Shown piece by piece: positions 7,735 to 15,424 of a DNA stretch of 39,022 nucleotides. The position numbers were made by a program, and so were the translations under genes. Source of the DNA: DATKMK01 sp035541895 (GTDB lineage: Bacteria; Desulfobacterota; Binatia; HRBIN30; JACQVA1); contig DATKMK010000052.1 of the NCBI GenBank assembly GCA_035541895.1, positions 1 through 39,022 of the forward strand. Reading direction: 5' to 3'. Under the pieces are notes generated by a model that saw only the letters and a list, made by a program, of their open reading frames with translations, had not been told where the DNA came from and made no database searches. The first letter of the stretch is position 1. Every line of letters starts with the position of its first letter.

Positions 7735-8553
7735 ATGCCGTCCTTCGCCGACAAAGTTGCGATCGTCACTGGCGGTGCCTCGGGCATCGGCCGAGCGCTC
7801 GGGATCGAGCTGGTCCGGCACGGTGCGCGGGTGGTCTTGGCGGATGTGAACGGTGACGGTGCGGGCAGCACCGCGCGCGAACTGTCGTCGCACGGAACCG
7901 CGTCGGCCGTCACCGTCGACGTCGCCGACGCCGCCAGCGTCGAGGGCATGATCGCCGACACCCTCGGCGCACACGGCCGGATTGACTATCTCTTCAACAA
8001 CGCCGGCATCGCCCTCATGGGCGACGCGCGCCACATGACGCTGGCGGATTGGAATCGCTTGATCGACGTCAATCTCCGCGGCGTGATTCACGGCGTCTCG
8101 GCCGCGTATCCGATCATGATCCGGCAAGGGTTCGGGCACATTGTGAACACCGCGTCGCTGGCGGGACTGGTGCCGCCGCCCGGCGCTACCGGCTACGCGA
8201 TGACCAAGCATGCGGTGGTCGGCCTGTCGTTGGCCCTGCGCGGCGAGGCGGCCGGCTACGGCGTACGCGTGAGCGTGGTCTGCCCGGGAATCATCGACAC
8301 ACCGATCAAGTACTCCACGCGCTTACTCAACACCGACCGCGAAACGGTGCTGAATGAGATTCCGGTGCGCTTCTATCCGGCCGAGGCGTGCGCCCGCGAC
8401 ATCGTGCGCGGCGTTGCACGCAACCGTCCGATCATCGTGGTGAGCGGGCACGCCAAACTCACCTGGTTACTCTATCGCGTTGCGCCGCGCCTCATGCTGC
8501 GCCTGTCGCAATTCGCGGCGGAGCGTAGCGCGTTGCTCAATCGAGCGCGCTGA
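7735..8553 (+). CDS. Short-chain dehydrogenase/reductase (SDR), classical type
   Basis: A 272-residue NAD(P)-dependent oxidoreductase. The cofactor motif TGGASGIG is near the N-terminus, NNAG stabilises the central sheet, and the catalytic triad is Ser141 (NTASLAG), Tyr154 and Lys158 (YAMTK). An Asp at the end of beta-2 (VVLADVNGDG) favours NAD(H). The C-terminus is extended with a basic, hydrophobic stretch (LTWLLYRVAPRLMLRLSQF) that could associate with membrane, as in several lipid- or steroid-active SDRs. The start lacks a strong ribosome binding site but no better in-frame start exists. It ends the plus-strand run; the next gene is convergent. Confidence 0.9.
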   Translation: MPSFADKVAIVTGGASGIGRALGIELVRHGARVVLADVNGDGAGSTARELSSHGTASAVTVDVADAASVEGMIADTLGAHGRIDYLFNNAGIALMGDARHMTLADWNRLIDVNLRGVIHGVSAAYPIMIRQGFGHIVNTASLAGLVPPPGATGYAMTKHAVVGLSLALRGEAAGYGVRVSVVCPGIIDTPIKYSTRLLNTDRETVLNEIPVRFYPAEACARDIVRGVARNRPIIVVSGHAKLTWLLYRVAPRLMLRLSQFAAERSALLNRAR

Positions 8554-8662
8554 CTGGACGAAACCGGATCAGTCGCGCCTTCAACTCCCACGGCGCGCAG
8601 CGCCGGCTCGCTTTGACCGCATTGTTCGTACGCCTTCGATGTCGTCGCCCGTCGTACGCGAA

Positions 8663-9832
8663 CTACTCGACCCAGACCTTTGCAAAAAAGTAGAGGGCGA
8701 GCGGTCCGAACAGAACCGCGAAGACAAACAGCAGCAGGTAGTGGACCAACCGCGAGCGCCCGAGCACGCCCATCATGATGAAGCCGGGAAAGATCGCCAT
8801 CAGGTAGCGACCGATCGACGCCGATGGCAGGCCGGCGGTGGGAGCAATCGTGGTCGAGGTGGCGATGAAGTACACCGGCGCGCTGTATAGCCAGTATGCT
8901 GGCGGCATCGAGCGGATCATCGCCAGCAGGAGAAAAAGGAATCCCACCATACAACCGGCGTCGACGTAGGCGATCGCGGTGACGTAGCGGAAGCGGGGCA
9001 GCGTGGTAATGGTTTGCCACGCGATCCGCAGCGTGCCCCACGGCCAGGTGAACGAGCGCGTCCATGCCCGTTCGACGTGCACAAACGCGACCGGATCACC
9101 GGTGAGCACGGCGAGATACGCCATGTAGAGCGCGAGCCCGGACGGCACTGCCAGCAGCACCAAGGCGTGCCGATCGATGCCCTTCTGCCGATACCATTCC
9201 CACGCCAGCGGGAGTGCGACGGCTATGCCCGACAGGCGCGCCGCCGAGGTCAATCCGCCGAGCGCGATCGCCCGCGTCCACTTGCCTTCGCGGGCGTAGA
9301 AGAATGATGCCGTTGCCAGCGCGAGCATCAGCGACTCGGTGTACGCTGCCGAAAAGAATACCGACAAGGCGAAGATCGCGACGTAGACGATCGTGCGCTC
9401 GGCGATCTCGGCGTCGAAATCGCGCGCTGCAAGGCGGTAGAGGTAGACCAGATAGAATAAGAAGGCGACGTTCGAAATCAGAAACAGCGACAGCGCCACG
9501 TCGCCGCCGACAAAGATACTCAGAAACTTGGCGAGCAGCGGGAACAGCGGAAAGAATTCGACGCTCGATGCGTGATCCGGTCCCGCCCACTCGTAGCCGT
9601 GCCGGGCGATCTTGGCGTACCAACCGCCATCCCACCGCGTGAAGGCGCCGAGAAATCCCGGCTGCTTATCGGGCTCGATCGGAATCAGCCCGATGAACAG
9701 GCTGGCCAAGACAAACAGCGCAAGGCGCGAGCCGAGAAAGACTGACAGCGGAACGCTGACCGTATCGCGGCCGAGCCAGCGCGCAACTCGGGCAAAGGCC
9801 ATGTCTCGGCCATCATCGGGAGCGACTGGCAT
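8663..9832 (-). CDS. PIG-V/GT76-like membrane mannosyltransferase-family protein
   Basis: A 389-residue polytopic membrane protein with roughly nine to ten hydrophobic helices. It shows the hallmarks of the PIG-V (Mannosyl_trans2) family: an acidic first loop with RWDGGWYAKIARHGYEW, an FFPLFPLL segment, then AAYTESLMLAL and a helix with SAARLSGIA. In eukaryotes PIG-V adds the second mannose to GPI. Bacterial homologues are C-type glycosyltransferases using polyprenyl-phosphate sugars, with the active site on the outer face of the membrane. The acceptor here is unknown, and no other glycan genes are nearby. An alternative start at residue 11 (MAFARV) is possible. The gene is convergent with the SDR and divergent from the beta-propeller gene. 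Confidence 0.82.
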   Translation of the reverse strand: MPVAPDDGRDMAFARVARWLGRDTVSVPLSVFLGSRLALFVLASLFIGLIPIEPDKQPGFLGAFTRWDGGWYAKIARHGYEWAGPDHASSVEFFPLFPLLAKFLSIFVGGDVALSLFLISNVAFLFYLVYLYRLAARDFDAEIAERTIVYVAIFALSVFFSAAYTESLMLALATASFFYAREGKWTRAIALGGLTSAARLSGIAVALPLAWEWYRQKGIDRHALVLLAVPSGLALYMAYLAVLTGDPVAFVHVERAWTRSFTWPWGTLRIAWQTITTLPRFRYVTAIAYVDAGCMVGFLFLLLAMIRSMPPAYWLYSAPVYFIATSTTIAPTAGLPSASIGRYLMAIFPGFIMMGVLGRSRLVHYLLLFVFAVLFGPLALYFFAKVWVE

Positions 9833-10057
9833 GACGAAGGTTCCACATCTGCCCGCAACGAAGCGGCAGAGTCAAATCGATGGCGTCCACTCGGGTCAAC
9901 CGCTCGCCTTGAGCAACGGTGGCAGTCGCTAGTGCCGACTTCTCAAGCGCGATATGCACGTCTCAGGTTGTGTCTCGCAACGAAGCAGGTGATACAAGGC
10001 GTTTCCAGCACAGGTGCAAGAGGACGCGAGGTACTGATCTTGCTGCTCTATCGGGCC

Positions 10058-12202
10058 GTGAGTCGTCAGCTAGGGGATTGGCGCCGCACGGGGCTCCTCG
10101 CACTCCTGTTCGTGTTGCAATCGTGGTCCGTGGAAGCGAAGCAATACGCGTACGTCACCACCGAACAGATGAGTACGGTGGTAGCGATCGACACCGACTT
10201 CGACGCTGTGGTTGGGGAGATCCCGCTGAGTATCGGTTCGTATGACGTCGCGGTCACTCCGGACGGGAAACTCGCATACATCGCAGACCCTTTCTCGGAT
10301 GGCCTGACCGTAGTCGATCTGCGGTCCAATGCGGTTGTCGACCGAATTTGGATCGGGAATCAGCCTTATCGCGTGCTCATTACTCCCGACGGACGCTTCG
10401 CCTACGCCATTGGCCAACCCACCGTCGAGATCGACTTTACGACAGGCTCGGTGACGCCGCTCTTCTTCGAGGACGTGCAGAGCGTCACGGTCAGCCCGGA
10501 CGCAAGAACTGTGTACTTCGCCGTCCTGGGCATTGGGCCGGAGGATGCGGGGCTGGCGGTGCTCGACACGGCGACGCAAACGATTCGCACGGCCGCACCC
10601 GGCTTCTGGGCGTACGCGGTTGGACTCTCCCCAACCGGTCGATTTGTCTACCTCGCCGGAAATAGGTCCTTGCGGGCTGAGTTACGCTTGCAGATCGTCG
10701 ACGTGGACTCTCTCGAGGTTGTGCTGGATGTCCCCATCCTCTTCAACGAGTCTACTTTTCTCTACGGGGTGGTTGGCGCGGCGGATGACTCGAAGGTCTT
10801 CGTCAACACGGGGTATGTGGTGTACGTCATCGATACGGCGACCGGTCGAATTCACACTATCTTGCCAAGTAAAGCACCCGGTCCGAAGAGATGGGCCGTT
10901 GGTGCAGACAGTGCGTTGTATATCACCAACCTGTACGTTGGCGCATTATCGAAGGTCGACATCGGCGCCGAGACGGTAACTGCGACGCTGCCTCTGGGCA
11001 CTGGGCCACAGGGGCTCTCGGTGTCACCGGATGGAAGGGCTGTCTACGTTGCAGCGGACGATGGCTTTTACACCGTTGATACCAAAACCTTCAGCGTCGC
11101 TCATGCCATTCCGGCGGGCGCGGATCCGACGGGGATCGCGGCCACCGCGGATGGCCGGTTCCTCTACGTCGCCAACTATGCCTCGGGCAACGTCGGGGTC
11201 ATTGATACAGAAGCACGCTTGTTGACGAAGAGCATCCAAACCGGTGGCAAGCCGCTCGGCATCGCGCTCACGCCGGACGACCAGCGTGCCTACGTGGCAA
11301 GCTTTACCTATCCGGGAAAGGTCTTTGTGATCGATGTGCCCACGAACGCCGTCGTAGCCGCGATCGAGGTTCCTGGGGAAACCTGGGGGATCGCGATTAC
11401 GCCGGACGGCAAGCGGGTGGTCGTTTCGAACTACGACACTGGCGTCATTTCGGTGATTGGCGTGGACACGAACAGCGTCCGGTATCAGTTCGGCGTCTCA
11501 TACGGGCCCATGGGGATTGCGATCAGCCGCGATGGGCGGTTTGGCGTGATTGGCACGGAGAGCGCCGTGCAGTTCTTTGATCCGATGAGCGAGGACCCGA
11601 CCAGTCCGCCGCTCCTCGGCCGGGTCGATCTACGCAACATCGTTACATCGCCATGCGGCTTAGCGCTCAGCCGCGATGGTTCGCGAGCCTACGTCACGGA
11701 TCTCGAGGGAGGTTCCGTTCACGCCCTCGACGCAGCCGAGCGATCTCTGCTCGCTTCGACTTCGATCGCGGTCCCCTATGGAGCCGCTTCATGTGGCCTC
11801 GCGCTGACGCCCGACGATCGGCGCGTATACGTCGCAAACCGCAGCAACAACTTGGTGACGGTGCTCGACACCGACGATCTGCACATCATTCATCATGTTC
11901 CGGTACCTCACGCGCCGTATGATGCGGTGATTGTGTGTCCTGGCGGCTGTCCGAGTCCGACGCCATCGCCAACGATCACGCCCACTCCGACACCGACTCC
12001 GCCACCGCCGTGTTACGGTGATTGCAACCATGACGGTCGAATTACCGTCGACGAACTGGTGATCGGGGTTGGTATCGCTCTCGACCACACCTCGATGGAC
12101 GCGTGCCGATCGCTCGACATTGATCGCAATGGCCGCGTCTCGGTCGACGAACTGGTGCTTGCCGTTTCCGGTGCCCTCAATGGTTGTCAGCCGCTGCCCT
12201 GA
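10058..12202 (+). CDS. Exported YVTN-type beta-propeller with dockerin-like EF-hand C-terminus
   Basis: The GTG at 10058 is chosen because it directly precedes a signal peptide: WRR, a hydrophobic core TGLLALLFVLQ, then a cut near VEA-K. The mature ~690-residue protein consists mainly of repeated blades such as 'ITPDGRFAYAIG', 'VSPDGRAVYVAAD', 'ALTPDDQRAYVASF' and 'YVANRSNNLVTVLDT', the YVTN/surface-layer propeller pattern of about 40 residues per blade. Near residue 630 a PTPSPT-type linker follows, then a Cys-bracketed module with two 12-residue EF-hand loops: D655-C-N-H-D-G-R-I-T-V-D-E, then D-I-D-R-N-G-R-V-S-V-D-E, ending ALNGC. The loops have all canonical Ca2+ ligands. It is probably surface-exposed. 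Upstream in-frame codons (from 9932) are possible but would bury the signal peptide. The beta-helix gene follows 22 nt downstream. Confidence 0.85.
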   Translation: MSRQLGDWRRTGLLALLFVLQSWSVEAKQYAYVTTEQMSTVVAIDTDFDAVVGEIPLSIGSYDVAVTPDGKLAYIADPFSDGLTVVDLRSNAVVDRIWIGNQPYRVLITPDGRFAYAIGQPTVEIDFTTGSVTPLFFEDVQSVTVSPDARTVYFAVLGIGPEDAGLAVLDTATQTIRTAAPGFWAYAVGLSPTGRFVYLAGNRSLRAELRLQIVDVDSLEVVLDVPILFNESTFLYGVVGAADDSKVFVNTGYVVYVIDTATGRIHTILPSKAPGPKRWAVGADSALYITNLYVGALSKVDIGAETVTATLPLGTGPQGLSVSPDGRAVYVAADDGFYTVDTKTFSVAHAIPAGADPTGIAATADGRFLYVANYASGNVGVIDTEARLLTKSIQTGGKPLGIALTPDDQRAYVASFTYPGKVFVIDVPTNAVVAAIEVPGETWGIAITPDGKRVVVSNYDTGVISVIGVDTNSVRYQFGVSYGPMGIAISRDGRFGVIGTESAVQFFDPMSEDPTSPPLLGRVDLRNIVTSPCGLALSRDGSRAYVTDLEGGSVHALDAAERSLLASTSIAVPYGAASCGLALTPDDRRVYVANRSNNLVTVLDTDDLHIIHHVPVPHAPYDAVIVCPGGCPSPTPSPTITPTPTPTPPPPCYGDCNHDGRITVDELVIGVGIALDHTSMDACRSLDIDRNGRVSVDELVLAVSGALNGCQPLP
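12011..12193 (+). other. Region encoding dockerin-like double EF-hand module (first copy)
   Basis: The encoded module starts CYGDCNHDG and ends ALNGC. It has two canonical 12-residue calcium loops (ligand positions D,N,D and E12 in the first; D,D,N and E12 in the second) flanked by Cys. It differs from clostridial dockerins, which lack the bracketing cysteines and usually have a longer spacer, and no cohesin-like gene is seen in the window. Confidence 0.75.
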
Positions 12203-12224
12203 GAACGCGAATCAGAGGATGTGT

Positions 12225-14147
12225 ATGCGACCGGCGTTTTCGGTCACTCTTTTGCTCGCGGCACTCTCTTCTGCGCCACGAATGACCGCAGCCGCGGGTG
12301 TCGTGGGTACCGGAACACCTGAAAGCTGCACTGAAGCGGCGCTCGATGAGGCGCTTACGGACGGAGGAGCCGTCACCTTTGACTGCGGCGGCGCGGTGAC
12401 CCTGGCGATCACGAGGACCAAGATCATCGCAGTCGACACCACCATTGATGGTGGGGACCTTACGACTATCAGCGGCGGCAACGCTGTACGAATCTTCGAG
12501 GTGGACCTTGACGCCAGCCTCAGCCTTGACCGACTCATCATCGCCGACGGCTTCAGTGTGCTTGAGCCGGGAGGCGGCATTCGCAACTTCGGTACGCTTT
12601 TGATCAACAACTGCACGCTGTCCCGCAACACGAGCGAAAGCTTCGGCGGCGGCGTAGACAACGAGGGGACTTGCACGATCAGCGACAGCACCTTCTCGGA
12701 CAACGACGGTGGCAGCGGCGGGGGTGGCATCGCCAACTTTCGTACCCTTGCCGTTCGTCGTAGCACGTTCTTCCGCAACGTATCCGGAATCATTCACCTG
12801 CTTGGTCGCGACAATGATCCAGGCAGCGGTGGAGGCATCCTGAACCTGGACACCGTCATCATAAGCAACACCACCTTTTCGAGCAACACGGCTGTCTCCA
12901 ACAACAATCCGGATCATCCGGTCCCGGCGTTCGGTGGCGGACTCTACAATGAAGGCTCCGCCACCGTGATCAATTGCACGTTTTCGCGCAACGGCGCCCC
13001 GATCGACGGGTACTGCGGCGGTATTCATAGCAGCGGCAAGCTCACCGTGAAGAACACCGTCATTGCAAATGGAATCGGTGCCAGCTGTTGCGACGACGCC
13101 GATGGGGTCGCAGATGAGAGCACGCACAACCTCGTCGATGACCAATACAACACTTGCGGCGACAGCTTCGTGCAAGTCAATCGCGCCGCCCTACAGCTCA
13201 GAGGACTCGCGGACAACGGCGGCCCAACGTTCACGGCGGCATTGGCTCCCGGGAGCGTTGCAAGCGGTGCCGGCGATCCAAAGGCCTGCATGGATACGAC
13301 GACGACAAGCGGAGTGGATCAGCGGGGCCATTCGCGTTTCGGGCCCGGCGACTCGACGTGTGACATCGGCGCGTTCGAAGCGCCGTTCTCACCGACGCCC
13401 GCGCCGACACCGCCGACGTTTCTCTCGTTCAACGGCGAACCGAGCATTTCATTTGGCGGGAACCTGCATGTGACGCTGACCCCGCTTGACGGGACATTCT
13501 CCGCCGATCACACCTTCGGCTACGTCCAGATCATGTTCCTGCGCACGGTTCCCGAGTATCCCACCTTTTGGTACCTGGATTTTCTCGCGCCCGCTGGCGC
13601 TGAGTTGATGCCAAGCGACTACCTGGATGTAGCGGGATTTGGGTATCAAGGGCTTGATCAGCCCGCGCTCGGTATCAGCGACGGTGGCGGATGTTCCCTC
13701 ATTACCGGGACCTTCAGCGTACGCGAGGCGGCGTACTCGATTGATGGCGGCGTCGACCGCTTCGCAGCCGACTTCGAACAGCACTGCTACGGCGAGAAGC
13801 CGGCGTTGTTTGGGAGCATTCGGCTCAACTCCAGCGTGCCGACAGCCTCGCCGCCGCGGGTCCGTACGCCAACCCCTACGCCGAGGCGGACCGGCGCCCT
13901 GCCCACGCCCACGCCAACACCAACCGCAACCATTCAGGCCAATCAACCCTGCTTCGGCGATTGCAACCGCGACGGCAAGGTCAGCGTCGATGAACTCGTC
14001 GCCGGTGTCGCCTTTGCGCTTGGGCACCCGTCGAGCGTCGGGTGTGATGCTATCGACTCCAATTCTGATGGCCGCGTCACGGTCGATGAACTCGTGCTTG
14101 CCGTCAACGTTGCCCTCAACGGTTGTCGTTCGTTGCCTCTGCCGTAG
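12225..14147 (+). CDS. Exported right-handed beta-helix (choice-of-anchor Q) protein with EF-hand C-terminus
   Basis: A 640-residue protein. The start at 12225 is favoured by AGAGGA at 12214-12219 and by the signal peptide directly after it (MRPAFSVTLLLAALSS... cut near TAAA-G); an ATG two codons earlier is also possible. Residues ~30-340 form parallel beta-helix coils with Pmp-like GGGIRNFGTL, FGGGVDNEGT and GGGIANFRTL repeats. This runs into a LRGLADNGGPTFTAALAPG block and a DQRGHSRFGPGDSTCDIGAFE-like end, which is the 'choice-of-anchor Q' signature. A separate beta-rich domain follows, then a TPTPTP linker, and then CFGDCNRDG (Asp579 opening the first EF loop) through ALNGC, the same double EF-hand module as the upstream neighbour. 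It is likely secreted or surface-attached. The ligand, or the polysaccharide bound or cleaved, is unknown. Confidence 0.85.
   Translation: MRPAFSVTLLLAALSSAPRMTAAAGVVGTGTPESCTEAALDEALTDGGAVTFDCGGAVTLAITRTKIIAVDTTIDGGDLTTISGGNAVRIFEVDLDASLSLDRLIIADGFSVLEPGGGIRNFGTLLINNCTLSRNTSESFGGGVDNEGTCTISDSTFSDNDGGSGGGGIANFRTLAVRRSTFFRNVSGIIHLLGRDNDPGSGGGILNLDTVIISNTTFSSNTAVSNNNPDHPVPAFGGGLYNEGSATVINCTFSRNGAPIDGYCGGIHSSGKLTVKNTVIANGIGASCCDDADGVADESTHNLVDDQYNTCGDSFVQVNRAALQLRGLADNGGPTFTAALAPGSVASGAGDPKACMDTTTTSGVDQRGHSRFGPGDSTCDIGAFEAPFSPTPAPTPPTFLSFNGEPSISFGGNLHVTLTPLDGTFSADHTFGYVQIMFLRTVPEYPTFWYLDFLAPAGAELMPSDYLDVAGFGYQGLDQPALGISDGGGCSLITGTFSVREAAYSIDGGVDRFAADFEQHCYGEKPALFGSIRLNSSVPTASPPRVRTPTPTPRRTGALPTPTPTPTATIQANQPCFGDCNRDGKVSVDELVAGVAFALGHPSSVGCDAIDSNSDGRVTVDELVLAVNVALNGCRSLPLP
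13950..14132 (+). other. Region encoding dockerin-like double EF-hand module (second copy)
   Basis: It encodes CFGDCNRDGKVSVDEL and, later, DSNSDGRVTVDEL with a terminal ALNGC. The copy is closely similar to that at 12011-12193, including Cys spacing, indicating module duplication or shuffling onto unrelated exported domains. Confidence 0.75.
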
Positions 14148-14193
14148 TGAGCGACGGGCCCCACGTGGTGAATGACTCGGTAATCGCCCGAAG

Positions 14194-15264
14194 TCAGCTC
14201 AGCGTCTCGACGGTGACCGAGTCGGTGCTCGGCGAGAGGATGAAGTGCATGCCGTCTCTGCCCAGCTCGACCGGTCCGCTCCACGCGTCGGAGACGCCGC
14301 GCAGGAACATCCGACGCGCCACGAAATTTTGCAGTGGCGGCACGATGTGTGTCAACGCGAGCATCCGAACGTTCGCCGCCTTCGCCACTTCGGCGGCCTC
14401 GATCGGCGTCGTGTGATAGGTGACGACGTCGCTGGTTAACTTCGCCCATCTGCTCAGGTCGTGCGCGCGAGCGTACGCGGTCACGGGTGCAATCATCCGC
14501 GCCGCCAGCGCTTCGTGCACGAGCAGCGTCGCGTCCTTCGCGTGCTTGATCAAATTGGCGCTCTTCTTCGTATCGCCGCTGATCACGACGGATCGACCGC
14601 GGTAGTCGAAACGATACCCGACGGCTGGTGCGACCGGCGCGTGATCAACGGCGAAGGCAGTGACCCGCAAGCCGTCGGCATCGAAGACGAGCGCGGCCTC
14701 GTCGGGGGCCGGCAGCGTAATCGTCTTGGCGACGGCCGTACCGGCGTCCGGCGGCATGGCTTCCGCGCCGTGGTGCGCAATTCGGTATTGGGTGTCGAAC
14801 GCGTAGGCTTGCCGGAAGCCGTCGACAACCGGCTCGACTCCCGGCGGCCCGTAGACCAGCAGCGGCCGAGTCCGTCCAGCAACCCAGCTCTGCATGCGAG
14901 CTTCCCCGAGCTCGCCGATGTGATCGGAATGAAAGTGGGTGAGCAGCACCGCTTCGAGTCGCGCCCGCGGTAGGTGCAGCAGGGCGACCTCACGCCACGA
15001 GCCGGGTCCGACGTCGACGAGAACGAAATGCCCGCCGGCGAGCACTGCGGTGCACGGGCCGGCTCGCTCCGGATCCGCGATCGGACTGCCGGTTCCGCAC
15101 AGGATGACGTGAAGATTGCCATCATCGAGCAACTCATTGTGGTCGCCCGCGAGGCCGCGCGCCGCCGCCCGTTCGATGAGGCGCGACTCGATTTGATCGC
15201 AGCCAATCACCGTTGCCATCATCGCTCCCATCACAATCGTGCCGAGCAAACCCGTCTGTCGCAT
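14194..15264 (-). CDS. MBL-fold metallohydrolase lipoprotein (RNase Z/arylsulfatase-like)
   Basis: A 356-residue metallo-beta-lactamase-fold protein. The start at 15264 is chosen because a CGGAGA ribosome site lies 5 nt upstream and a lipoprotein signal follows (MRQTGLLGTIVMGAMMATVIGC, lipobox VIGC); a start ten codons earlier is less likely. The metal motif HFHSDH gives His110, His112, Asp114 and His115. A downstream SGDTKKS provides the bridging Asp, and HIVPP a terminal His. The overall pattern, with an LCGTGSP opening, matches the RNase Z-like/arylsulfatase AtsA-type branch. The lipid anchor and envelope location argue against tRNA processing; hydrolysis of a small ester, sulfate ester or lactone is more plausible. 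It is transcribed divergently from metH. Confidence 0.85.
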   Translation of the reverse strand: MRQTGLLGTIVMGAMMATVIGCDQIESRLIERAAARGLAGDHNELLDDGNLHVILCGTGSPIADPERAGPCTAVLAGGHFVLVDVGPGSWREVALLHLPRARLEAVLLTHFHSDHIGELGEARMQSWVAGRTRPLLVYGPPGVEPVVDGFRQAYAFDTQYRIAHHGAEAMPPDAGTAVAKTITLPAPDEAALVFDADGLRVTAFAVDHAPVAPAVGYRFDYRGRSVVISGDTKKSANLIKHAKDATLLVHEALAARMIAPVTAYARAHDLSRWAKLTSDVVTYHTTPIEAAEVAKAANVRMLALTHIVPPLQNFVARRMFLRGVSDAWSGPVELGRDGMHFILSPSTDSVTVETLS

Positions 15265-15363
15265 TCGATCTCCGTTCCAAGCCGAGGTTTCCACGAATCA
15301 ACCATAGTTCGACGACGATTGACACCAGCGCGCCGCATCGGCAGTTGCCCCCACACAGCCGTT

Positions 15364-15410
15364 GAATTCACCCCGGGGACGAGCCTTGGAATTCGCCCTG
15401 CGGACGGGCT
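15364..15410. repeat. Tandem 25-bp imperfect direct repeat upstream of metH
   Basis: Two copies, at 15364-15385 and 15389-15410, share GAATTC-R-CCC-Y-G-S-GGACG-R-GC-Y with a period of 25 bp. The first contains CCCCGGGG and the second a GCCC/GGGC arm pair, so each is locally palindromic. The block ends 14 nt before the metH ATG, within the 160-nt divergent region shared with the MBL lipoprotein. It does not resemble a cobalamin or SAH riboswitch. It could be an operator for a repressor that binds two helical faces, or a dispersed intergenic repeat. Confidence 0.55.
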
Positions 15411-15424
15411 AAACAGTGTAGAGC

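Noticed and set aside
12069..12224. An N-terminal extension of the beta-helix protein
   Set aside because: It overlaps the EF-hand end of the propeller gene in another frame and would place the signal peptide internally.
15265..15424. Cobalamin, SAM or SAH riboswitch ahead of metH
   Set aside because: No B12-box, SAM-I core or SAH-type conserved core could be found; only the tandem repeat is present.
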